From Amycolatopsis anabasis (GTDB taxonomy: Bacteria; Actinomycetota; Actinomycetes; Mycobacteriales; Pseudonocardiaceae), in contig NZ_VTHK01000001.1 of NCBI RefSeq assembly GCF_009765355.1, positions 62,001 through 126,000 on the forward strand: a stretch of DNA of 64,000 nucleotides, given 5' to 3'. Each line of letters begins with the position of its first letter. Position 1 is the first letter of the stretch. The notes below the pieces were generated by a model. It searched no databases. It was given only the letters and a program-made list of their open reading frames with translations, and was not told the origin of the DNA. Position numbers and translations under genes: made by a program. Shown here piece after piece: positions 1-6,845 of this stretch.

Positions 1-684
1 CTTGTCCTTGGTCAGGTCGATGCCGTTGGACGCCTTGAACTTGTCCACCAGCCAGCTGACGATCCGCTCGTCCCAGTCGTCGCCACCGAGGTGGTTGTCA
101 CCGCTGGTGGCGCGGACCTCGACCACGCCCTCACCGATCTCCAGCAGCGAGACGTCGAAGGTGCCGCCACCGAGGTCGAAGACCAGGATGGTCTGCTCCT
201 TCTCGCCCTTGTCCAGGCCGTAGGCCAGGGCCGCGGCGGTGGGCTCGTTGACGATGCGCAGCACGTTCAGGCCGGCGATCTGCCCGGCCTCCTTGGTGGC
301 CTGCCGCTGGGCGTCCTCGAAGTACGCCGGAACGGTGATCACCGCGTCGGTGATCTCCTCGCCGAGGTAGGACTCCGCGTCGCGCTTGAGCTTCATCAGC
401 ACGCGCGCGCTGATCTCCTGGGCCGTGTACGACTTGCCGTCGATCTCGGTCTTCCAGTCGGTGCCGATGTGCCGCTTCACCGAACGGATGGTCCGGTCGA
501 CGTTCGTGACGGCCTGGTTCTTCGCCGGCTGGCCGGTGAGGACCTCGCCGTTCTTGGCGAAGGCCACGATGGACGGGGTGGTGCGGGAACCTTCCGAGTT
601 GGCGATGACCGTCGGCTCGCCGCCCTCCAGGACGGCCACGACCGAGTTCGTCGTGCCGAGGTCGATGCCGACCGCTCGCGCCAT
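1..684 (-). CDS. dnaK: Molecular chaperone DnaK (Hsp70), N-terminal part
   Basis: This is the first 228 residues of the cytoplasmic Hsp70 chaperone; the gene runs off the left edge, so the rest of the ATPase domain and the peptide-binding domain are not visible. The start [14 protein letters not shown] holds the phosphate-binding loop (residues 6-14). VITVPAYF and [11 protein letters not shown] follow in the order expected of the ATPase domain. The ATG at 684 has a strong ribosome site, AGGAGGAACG. In actinomycetes grpE, dnaJ and hspR usually follow dnaK, which would lie beyond the window. Two HAIR motifs upstream indicate repression by HspR. The identification is secure. Confidence 0.98.
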   Translation of the reverse strand, partial: MARAVGIDLGTTNSVVAVLEGGEPTVIANSEGSRTTPSIVAFAKNGEVLTGQPAKNQAVTNVDRTIRSVKRHIGTDWKTEIDGKSYTAQEISARVLMKLKRDAESYLGEEITDAVITVPAYFEDAQRQATKEAGQIAGLNVLRIVNEPTAAALAYGLDKGEKEQTILVFDLGGGTFDVSLLEIGEGVVEVRATSGDNHLGGDDWDERIVSWLVDKFKASNGIDLTKDK

Positions 685-732
685 TGTGCGTTCCTCCTGT
701 GTACCGTGTTTGAGCTGCAGGTATGCGCCCGC

Positions 733-753
733 CTTGAGCGGGTACTACTCAAG
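733..753. promoter_or_regulatory. HAIR operator 1 (HspR site) of dnaK
   Basis: CTTGAGC-N7-ACTCAAG matches the HspR consensus CTTGAGT-N7-ACTCAAG at 13 of 14 positions. It lies about 50 nt upstream of the dnaK start, just downstream of the likely -10 hexamer, where a bound repressor would block transcription. Confidence 0.9.
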
Positions 754-782
754 TTGTATCCGGAGCGCGCCGACCTAGTCAA
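754..782 (-). promoter_or_regulatory. Likely dnaK promoter
   Basis: Read on the minus strand, TTGACT (777-782) is followed after 16-17 nt by GATACA/ATACAA (754-760). These resemble vegetative -35 and -10 hexamers, and the pair sits between the two HAIR motifs. The exact start point is inferred. Confidence 0.65.
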
Positions 783-788
783 ACCAGA

Positions 789-809
789 CTTGAGCCTGCC
801 GCACTCAAC
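789..809. promoter_or_regulatory. HAIR operator 2 (HspR site) of dnaK
   Basis: CTTGAGC-N7-ACTCAAC matches the HspR consensus at 12 of 14 positions. It lies immediately upstream of the -35 hexamer, so the two HAIR copies bracket the promoter. Confidence 0.8.
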
Positions 810-821
810 CTTTCTGCCAGT

Positions 822-2273
822 CTAACGAGCGGGTTCGCGTCCTTGTTCCCGGCTGGGCGCGCAGATCGCGCCGGGGGCCGGGGTGACACCGCTCACCAGG
901 TAGTCCGCCGCCCGGGCCCGGCCGCACGGCGAGTTGAGCAGGGCGCTGTGCCCGTCCCGCTCGTCGATCAGCAGCGCGCTGCCCGCGATGCGCCGGGACA
1001 GCCCGCGCGCCCACGGCAGCGGGGTCGCCGGATCGTGCGTCCCGCCGATGACGAGCACCGGCGGGACCCCGGTGACCAGGCGCGGCGCGGGCGGGTTCGC
1101 GGGCGGCACCGGCCAGCCCGCGCAGCCGCTCGCGAAGTCCCAGAACTCGGCGTACCGCCACATCCTCGGCGCGGCCGCGCGCATCGCGTGCTCCTGCCGC
1201 GCCACGTCCCGCGGCCCGAGCGGGGCCGCGAAGTCCTGGCAGCCGACCGCCCGGTAGGCCGGGTAGTCCGGACCCGTGAACCGGGCGGCCTTCAGCAGGG
1301 CGGACGCGTCCGGCTGGGGCGCGGTCGCCGCGGCCAGCGCGGTGCCGAGCATCGGCCAGGTCGCCCACAGGTTCAGGTAACCGTAGATCCCGTTCGACAA
1401 CTCCTCGGCGGTCGCGTCCCGGCCCAGTTCGCGGGCCGGGACGGGTGCGGCGAACAGCCCGTCGACGAGCCGGGGAACGTCCGAACCGGACACCGCGCAC
1501 TCCGGGTTCCCGCGGCACCACGCGGCGAAACGGGTGAACGCGTCCTCGGTGGCGGCGGCCTCGTCGACCGCCGCGCGCGTGCTCGGCAGCGCGTGGTCGA
1601 CCGGCGCGTCCAGCACCATCGACCGCAGGTGCGCGCCGAACAGGTCCGCGTAGATCTCGCCGATCTCGGTGCCGTACGAGGTGCCGTAGAAGGAGACCTC
1701 GGCCTCGCCCAGCGCGGCGCGGATCGCGTCCATGTCCCGCGCCACGCTGATCGTGTCGACGTGCCCGAGCAGCGGGCCGGTGCCCTCGAGGCAGGCGCGC
1801 CCGGCCGCCCGGTTGAACGCGACCAGCGCGTCGAAACCCGCCCGGTCGCGGGGAAACGCGGAGACACCGGGATCGTGCAGTTTCGCGGTGCCGCAGCGGA
1901 CCGGCGCGCTGCCGCCGACCCCGCGCGGATCGAAACCGATGATGTCGAACCGGTCGGCCAGCGCCTGGGTTTCCGGGTATCCGGCGATCATCCCGTTGTA
2001 GGCCACCACATCGGTGGTCGCCCCGCCCGGCCCGCCGGGGTTCACGAAGATCGGCCCGATCCGCTCGGCGGGTTTGCGCGCGGGCAGCCGGTTGAGCTTC
2101 AGGGTGAGTTTCGCGCCGTCGGGACGCGCCCAGTCGACCGGCACCTCCAGGCTCGCGCATTCCAGGCGCGGCGCGGTCTGCGGAGTCGCGCAGGGCGTCC
2201 AGTGCAGACCGCCGTCCGCGGCGGCCGGGGTCACCGGGGCGAGCAGGGCGGCGAGGGCGAGCTCGCGGATCAT
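822..2273 (-). CDS. Secreted alpha/beta hydrolase, tripeptidyl-aminopeptidase (TAP) like
   Basis: This 483-residue protein begins with a Sec signal peptide (about residues 1-20) and belongs to the actinomycete TAP-type alpha/beta hydrolases, which cleave peptides or esters outside the membrane. NPGGPGG (about 78-84) is the oxyanion region and GTSYG places the nucleophile at Ser199. GGTHDPATP and GHSALL near the C-terminus supply the acid and histidine. The ATG at 2273 overlaps the stop of the upstream DUF4097 gene (ATGA), so the two are translationally coupled. The substrate cannot be read from the sequence. Confidence 0.88.
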   Translation of the reverse strand: MIRELALAALLAPVTPAAADGGLHWTPCATPQTAPRLECASLEVPVDWARPDGAKLTLKLNRLPARKPAERIGPIFVNPGGPGGATTDVVAYNGMIAGYPETQALADRFDIIGFDPRGVGGSAPVRCGTAKLHDPGVSAFPRDRAGFDALVAFNRAAGRACLEGTGPLLGHVDTISVARDMDAIRAALGEAEVSFYGTSYGTEIGEIYADLFGAHLRSMVLDAPVDHALPSTRAAVDEAAATEDAFTRFAAWCRGNPECAVSGSDVPRLVDGLFAAPVPARELGRDATAEELSNGIYGYLNLWATWPMLGTALAAATAPQPDASALLKAARFTGPDYPAYRAVGCQDFAAPLGPRDVARQEHAMRAAAPRMWRYAEFWDFASGCAGWPVPPANPPAPRLVTGVPPVLVIGGTHDPATPLPWARGLSRRIAGSALLIDERDGHSALLNSPCGRARAADYLVSGVTPAPGAICAPSREQGREPAR

Positions 2274-2950
2274 GCGGCCTTCACCGTGATGTCGCCCGCG
2301 CTGCTGCGCAGGTCGAGCACGTTCGCCGCGCCGGGATCCGTCGGCACGCCGACCGAGGTCCTGCCCGCCATCGCCTGCGAGTCGACGCGGTACGGCCCGC
2401 CCGGTACGGAGACCACGATCGAACCGGCCGCGGCCTTCACCTTCACCGCGGCCGGGGTGCTCAACGTCAGGTCCACGTCACCCGCGGCGGAGTCGACCTT
2501 CGCCTCGCCCGCCACGTCCCGCAGGGTCACCTTCCCCGCGGCGGCCCGCACGTCGGCGGTCCGGGCGCCGGTCACCTCGACCGCCCCGGCCGCCGCGGTG
2601 CCGGAGATCGGCAGCCGCGCGGGCACCACCAGGTCGTAGTCCACCGCGCAGTTGTTCCCGCAGCTCGCCAGGACCAGCGTGCCGCCCTCGACGCGGTGCG
2701 AGGCGCCGGGCTTGTTCCCGTGGTACTCCAGGTGCCGCCGGAACGACACCGGCGCGCCCGGCTCGACCCGGATCCGCACGTCCCCGGCGGGCACGTCGAA
2801 CCGCACGGCGGTGATCTGCTCGGGCACCGGCTGACCGTCGTCGGCGGTGCTCGCCGGGCCGATCCGCCCGTCGCCGCACGCGCCGAGCGCGAAGACGGTG
2901 ACCGCGCCCAGCAAAATCGCGCCCAGCACCCGCTTTTCCGCTTTACCCAT
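2270..2950 (-). CDS. DUF4097-type putative adhesin, lipoprotein
   Basis: This 226-residue exported protein has a lipoprotein signal with lipobox LGAC (about residues 22-25), so it is probably lipid-anchored on the outer face of the membrane. The rest is a DUF4097 beta-solenoid-like fold made of short repeats such as [14 protein letters not shown] and AAGDVDL, ending SSAGDITVKAA. DUF4097 proteins are called putative adhesins, but their role is not established. It is the middle gene of a three-gene operon, 28 nt after its paralogue and overlapping the hydrolase gene by 4 nt. Confidence 0.85.
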   Translation of the reverse strand: MGKAEKRVLGAILLGAVTVFALGACGDGRIGPASTADDGQPVPEQITAVRFDVPAGDVRIRVEPGAPVSFRRHLEYHGNKPGASHRVEGGTLVLASCGNNCAVDYDLVVPARLPISGTAAAGAVEVTGARTADVRAAAGKVTLRDVAGEAKVDSAAGDVDLTLSTPAAVKVKAAAGSIVVSVPGGPYRVDSQAMAGRTSVGVPTDPGAANVLDLRSSAGDITVKAA

Positions 2951-2978
2951 GGTTTTTCGTCAGTCTCCTCGGAAGTTC

Positions 2979-3749
2979 TCAAGCGGCCTTGACGGTGACG
3001 TCGCCGCTGTCGGTGCTCAGGTCGAGCACATGGGCCGCGGACGGTTCCTCGGGCACGCCGATGGTCCGGCTGCCGCTGTCGGTGTCGCCCTTGACCAGGT
3101 AGCGATCGTTCGGAACGTTCAGCTCGATCGAGCCGCTGTCGGCCTGTGCGCGCACGTTCTGCGCGACCAGGAGGCTCAGCACGATGTCACCGGAATCCAC
3201 CTCCGCGTCGACCTTCCCGCGCAGCCGGTCGCCGCGGACGGTCCCCGAACTGGCCTGGACCGTGACGTCCTGCCCGACCCCGCTCAGTTCGATATCGCCC
3301 GAATCCGCCTTCGCCTTGACCTCGCCGGCGATCTCGCGCACCTTGATCGCCCCGGAGTCGGCCCGCACGTCGACCGAATCCGCGCCCTCGATCGAGATGT
3401 CACCGGAATCGGCCTTCCCCAGCACCCGGACCCCGCGCGGCACCACGACGTCGTAGTCGACCGAGCAGTTCCAGCCGCAGTCGGCGAGGACGAGCTGATC
3501 GCCCTCGATGCGGTAGGAGTCGCCCGGTTTGGTCCAGCGGTAGTCGAAGGTCTGCTTCACCGTCGCGGAACGCACGTCGGCGACCCGGATCGCCACGTTC
3601 CCCGAGTCGCTCTCCAGCCGGACCGCCCGGATCTGCTGGTCCACCTGCCCCTCCGCGGTCGCCGACGAGGGCCACCACCAGCCGAGCGCCATCACGACGC
3701 CGACGCCGATCAACGCGATACCGCCGATCGCCAGAGCCGGGCGTGCCAT
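2979..3749 (-). CDS. DUF4097-type putative adhesin, membrane-anchored
   Basis: This 256-residue protein opens with one hydrophobic segment (about residues 4-24) that would anchor it in the membrane. A long beta-solenoid follows, built from the repeated signature DSGDI (SDSGNVAI, ADSGDISI, ADSGAIKV, ADSGDIEL, VDSGDIVL, TDSGDVTV). It is a diverged paralogue of the next gene; both end in DxxVKAA. The ATG at 3749 follows GGGGAGGACGC, a strong ribosome site. It is first in the operon, so its promoter lies in 3750-3918. A surface role is inferred. Confidence 0.85.
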   Translation of the reverse strand: MARPALAIGGIALIGVGVVMALGWWWPSSATAEGQVDQQIRAVRLESDSGNVAIRVADVRSATVKQTFDYRWTKPGDSYRIEGDQLVLADCGWNCSVDYDVVVPRGVRVLGKADSGDISIEGADSVDVRADSGAIKVREIAGEVKAKADSGDIELSGVGQDVTVQASSGTVRGDRLRGKVDAEVDSGDIVLSLLVAQNVRAQADSGSIELNVPNDRYLVKGDTDSGSRTIGVPEEPSAAHVLDLSTDSGDVTVKAA

Positions 3750-3918
3750 GCGTCCTCCCCGTTCAAGTTTCTCGCCAGAAGAAAGCTAAGGGGCGCCGGG
3801 CGTACGTGGCATCCGGGTGAACCCCCGAATCGCCCCTGAGGCTTCCCCTACCCCCACTCGGTCCCCACCGGCGCTAGCCTGGCGGCGCGAGCCGTCCCCT
3901 GACAGTTACGGAGGAAGC

Positions 3919-4458
3919 ATGCCCCAGCCACCCAACCCGTACGACTTCCTGCCCGCGGTGCCCTCGTTCACCGTGCGCAGCAACGACGTGGCCGACGGCG
4001 AAACCCTCGCCACGCCGCATCTGAGCGGCATCTTCGGCGCGGGTGGGGAGGACCGGTCGCCGCATCTGGCCTGGGCGGGTTTCCCGGCGGAGACCAAGAG
4101 CTTCGCGGTGACCTGCTTCGACCCGGACGCGCCCACCGCGAGCGGATTCTGGCACTGGGCGGTGTTCAACATCCCGGTGTCGGTCACCGAACTGACCTCC
4201 GGCGCGGGGGACGCCAGCGGTTCCGGGCTGCCCGAGGGCGCGATCACGTTGAAGAACGACGGCGGGGTCAAGCAGTTCCTCGGCGCCGCGCCGCCGCCCG
4301 GCCACGGCCCGCACCGGTACTTCTTCGCGGTGCACGCGGTGGACGTGGAGCGGCTCGAGGTGGATGAGAACGCCACGCCCGCGTTCCTCGGCTTCAACCT
4401 CTTCGGCCACTCCCTGGGCCGCGCGATCCTCACCCCGGTCTACGAGAACAAGGGCTGA
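3919..4458 (+). CDS. PEBP family protein (YbhB/YbcL type)
   Basis: This 179-residue protein belongs to the phosphatidylethanolamine-binding/Raf-kinase-inhibitor-like family. The ligand-pocket motif [19 protein letters not shown] (about residues 74-92) and [13 protein letters not shown] (about 132-144) are both clear. I chose the ATG at 3919 because GGAGGAAG lies 2-9 nt before it; reading further upstream adds sequence unlike the family. There is no signal peptide. Bacterial members are probably small-molecule binders of unknown function. The downstream permease gene begins 9 nt after the stop, so the two may be cotranscribed. Confidence 0.9.
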   Translation: MPQPPNPYDFLPAVPSFTVRSNDVADGETLATPHLSGIFGAGGEDRSPHLAWAGFPAETKSFAVTCFDPDAPTASGFWHWAVFNIPVSVTELTSGAGDASGSGLPEGAITLKNDGGVKQFLGAAPPPGHGPHRYFFAVHAVDVERLEVDENATPAFLGFNLFGHSLGRAILTPVYENKG

Positions 4459-4467
4459 TCCGGCGCC

Positions 4468-5829
4468 TTGGGGGCAACGGCGGCGATCGAGCGGCGGTCC
4501 ATCGACCCGGTTCCCGAGGCCGAACGGCACGGGCATCCCCGGAGCCTGTTCGCGCTCTGGTTCGCCGCCAACATGCAGATCACCTCGGCGGTCACCGGCG
4601 CGCTGACCGTGCTGGTCGGCCTGCACCCGCTGTGGGCGCTGGTAGCGATCGTCGCGGGCAACGCGCTGGGCGGCGTGCCGATGGCATTGCACGCCGCCCA
4701 GGGCCCGAAGCTCGGGATCCCGCAGATGATCCAATCGCGGGCCCAGTTCGGGGTGTACGGCGCGGTGCTGCCGCTGGTGCTCGTGGTGCTGATGTACCTG
4801 GGCTACTTCGCCAGCGGGAACGTGCTCGGCGGGCAGGCGGTCGCCCAGATCACCGGGCTGCCGGTGGACGTGAGCATCCCGGTGTACGCGCTGGCGACCG
4901 CGCTGATCGCGATCGTCGGGTACCGGCTGATCCACCGGTTCGGGCGGCTCGCGTCGGCGCTGTCGGTGATCGTGTTCGTGTACCTGTCGATCCGGCTGGT
5001 GTCCGGCCACGATCTCGGCGCGCTGCTGCGCGATCCGGCGCTGGACTTCCCCGCCTTCCTGCTGGCGCTGTCGCTCACCGCGTCCTGGCAGCTGACCTTC
5101 GGGCCGTATGTCGCGGACACCTCGCGCTACCTGCCGACGGCGACCTCGGTGCGGTCGACGTTCTGGTGGACCTACGGCGGGACCGTGCTCGGCGCCGTGT
5201 GGGCGATGTCGTTCGGCGCGCTCGCCTACGCCCTGGCCGGGAAGGCGTTCAAGGGGCACGAGGTCGCGTACGTGGTGGGGCTCGGCGGCGAGGCGCTGGT
5301 GGTGCCGCTGCTGTGCGCGATCGCGCTGGGCAAGTTCACCGTGAACGTGCTCAACATCTACGGCGGCTACATGACCGTGGCGACCACGCTGACCGCGTTC
5401 AGCCGCCGCGTCGCGCTGTCGGCGACCGCGCGGATCGTCTACATCGGGCTGTTCGGCGTGCTCGGCGGGGTGGTCGCCGTGCTCGGGCGAGGGGAGTTCC
5501 TCGCCAACTTCGTGCTGTTCCTGCACTTCCTGCTGTACTTCCTGACCCCGTGGAGCGCCATCAACCTGGTCGACTTCTACTTGGTGCGCAAGGAGAACTA
5601 CGACCTCGAGGCGATCTACGACCCGGACGGCCGGTACGGCCGCTGGTCGGCGCCCGCGCTGCTCGCCTATGTCGCCGGGATCGTCGTGCAGATCCCGTTC
5701 GCCAATGTCGAGGGCCTGTTCACCGGCGTCGCCGTGCCGCTGCTCGGCGGCGCCGACGTCGCCTGGCTGCTGGGCCTGGCGGTCCCGGGTCTGCTCTACT
5801 GGCGAGCCATGCGGCTCAATGCGGCTTGA
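4468..5829 (+). CDS. NCS1-family purine/cytosine permease-like transporter
   Basis: This 453-residue polytopic membrane protein has about 12 hydrophobic segments in the pattern of NCS1 nucleobase transporters (CodB type). Family-typical features include an N-terminal RSLFALWFAANMQ, a GxxxG-rich first pair of helices, and the late sequence TPWSAINLVDFYLVRKENYD. It probably imports a purine, cytosine or similar compound with a cation. The start is uncertain: TTG at 4468 gives the full family length but has only a weak ribosome site. The 3' end overlaps the convergent TetR gene by 14 nt. Confidence 0.85.
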   Translation: MGATAAIERRSIDPVPEAERHGHPRSLFALWFAANMQITSAVTGALTVLVGLHPLWALVAIVAGNALGGVPMALHAAQGPKLGIPQMIQSRAQFGVYGAVLPLVLVVLMYLGYFASGNVLGGQAVAQITGLPVDVSIPVYALATALIAIVGYRLIHRFGRLASALSVIVFVYLSIRLVSGHDLGALLRDPALDFPAFLLALSLTASWQLTFGPYVADTSRYLPTATSVRSTFWWTYGGTVLGAVWAMSFGALAYALAGKAFKGHEVAYVVGLGGEALVVPLLCAIALGKFTVNVLNIYGGYMTVATTLTAFSRRVALSATARIVYIGLFGVLGGVVAVLGRGEFLANFVLFLHFLLYFLTPWSAINLVDFYLVRKENYDLEAIYDPDGRYGRWSAPALLAYVAGIVVQIPFANVEGLFTGVAVPLLGGADVAWLLGLAVPGLLYWRAMRLNAA

Positions 5830-6376
5830 GCAGGTAGTCCACCACCGGGCGGAGTTCTTCGGCGGTCGGCGGTTCGTCGTCGATGAGCCCCTGGATGAGC
5901 AGCCCGTCGATGCCCGCGAGGAAGACCCGGAACGCGACCTCGTCGTCGTGCCGGACCATCGAGGTGAGCACGTCCAGCCAGCGCCGGGCGGCCGGGCGCA
6001 GCGCGGGCCGGCGGGCGGCGAGCAGGTACAGCTCGTACTCGGCCATGGTCCGCCCGCGCCGGGGACCGAGCGCCTCCGCGAGCAGCGCGGCGACCTCCTC
6101 GGCGCCCCGGCTGCCGCGCGAGCGGGCCCGGTCGATCATCCAGTAGACCTCGGTCGCCATGTCCCGCGCGCACGAGATCAGGGTGGCCACCAGCAGGTCG
6201 TCCAGGCTGGCGAAGTGGTACGTGGTGGACGTGGTCGGCACGCCCGCCTCGGCGGCGACCGTGCGGTGGGTGACCCCGGCGACGCCGTCGCGCTCGATCA
6301 CCCGCAAGGTCGCGTCGATGATCTCGGCGCGCCGCTTCTCGCCGCGCGCCTTGCGTCCGTCCGGTTGCGCCTTCAC
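5816..6376 (-). CDS. TetR-family regulator of the SMR pump
   Basis: This 186-residue DNA-binding repressor has an N-terminal TetR helix-turn-helix (about residues 12-58, including AGVPTTSTTYHFASLDDLL) and a ligand-binding C-terminal half. The GTG start at 6376 overlaps the stop of the SMR gene (GTGA). The two are therefore one transcript, and the regulator most likely controls that pump in response to a toxic cation. No autoregulatory site is certain; ACGATCGT at 6717-6724 upstream of the pump is the best short dyad. Confidence 0.88.
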   Translation of the reverse strand: MKAQPDGRKARGEKRRAEIIDATLRVIERDGVAGVTHRTVAAEAGVPTTSTTYHFASLDDLLVATLISCARDMATEVYWMIDRARSRGSRGAEEVAALLAEALGPRRGRTMAEYELYLLAARRPALRPAARRWLDVLTSMVRHDDEVAFRVFLAGIDGLLIQGLIDDEPPTAEELRPVVDYLLKPH

Positions 6377-6699
6377 TGCGAGGTTCCGATCTCCAGCAAC
6401 ACCACCCCGGCGATCACCAGCACGAGCCCGGCGATCGCGAGCGGGCCCAGCGGTTCGGCCAGGAACAGCGCGCCGATCAGGGCGACCAGCGCGACCCCGG
6501 CCGCCGCCCAGACCGCGTAGACCACGCCGATCGGCAGCCCGGCCTTGAGCACCCGGGACAGCGCGAAGAACGCGAAGGCGTAGCCGAGCACCACCAGGGT
6601 CGAGGGGACCACCTTCGTGAAGCCCTCGGAGAGTTTCAGCGAAACCGTAGCGGTGACTTCGGCGAGGATGGCACCGATCAGCCAAAGGTATCCGATCAC
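6373..6699 (-). CDS. Small multidrug resistance (SMR) efflux protein
   Basis: This 108-residue membrane protein has the four transmembrane helices of the EmrE/QacE family, which exchange protons for lipophilic cations as antiparallel or mixed dimers. The essential acidic residue is present in helix 1 (AILAEVTATVSLKLSEGFT, Glu14), and helix 3 carries the usual VYAVWAAAG motif. A GGAGAGG ribosome site precedes the ATG at 6699. It is coupled to the TetR gene that follows it and is transcribed divergently from the EtfD-like gene. Confidence 0.92.
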   Translation of the reverse strand: MIGYLWLIGAILAEVTATVSLKLSEGFTKVVPSTLVVLGYAFAFFALSRVLKAGLPIGVVYAVWAAAGVALVALIGALFLAEPLGPLAIAGLVLVIAGVVLLEIGTSQ

Positions 6700-6780
6700 C
6701 TCTCCAAACTATCTGAACGATCGTCCCGAAAGCACGCGAGGCGTACACCACATCGGTGGGACTTGGGCCTCGCCAATGGG

Positions 6781-6794
6781 TTACTCATCAGTAA
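6781..6794. promoter_or_regulatory. TTACT-N4-AGTAA operator upstream of the EtfD-like gene
   Basis: A perfect dyad, TTACTCATCAGTAA, lies 52 nt before the start of the Fe-S reductase gene. The same 5-4-5 architecture occurs at 36519-36532 in front of the FadE5-like gene. A second perfect dyad, GGAGCGTTACGCTCC, follows at 6795-6809 and could be another site or an RNA hairpin. The regulator is not identified. Confidence 0.65.
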
Positions 6795-6845
6795 GGAGCG
6801 TTACGCTCCCCGGACCCACCACATTCGGACGAAGGGCACCCACCG

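Noticed and set aside
91..825. Long open frame opposite dnaK
   Set aside because: It is a third-position GC shadow of dnaK, crosses the dnaK promoter, and encodes no recognisable domain.
843..2639. 598-codon plus-strand frame opposite the hydrolase and DUF4097 genes
   Set aside because: Arg/Gly/Ala-rich low-complexity translation is typical of GC shadows. The minus-strand genes have domains, signal peptides and coupled starts.
3874..5526. 550-codon minus-strand frame opposite PEBP and permease genes
   Set aside because: The translation is rich in His, Gln and Arg without fold or motif. The opposite strand encodes two recognisable proteins.
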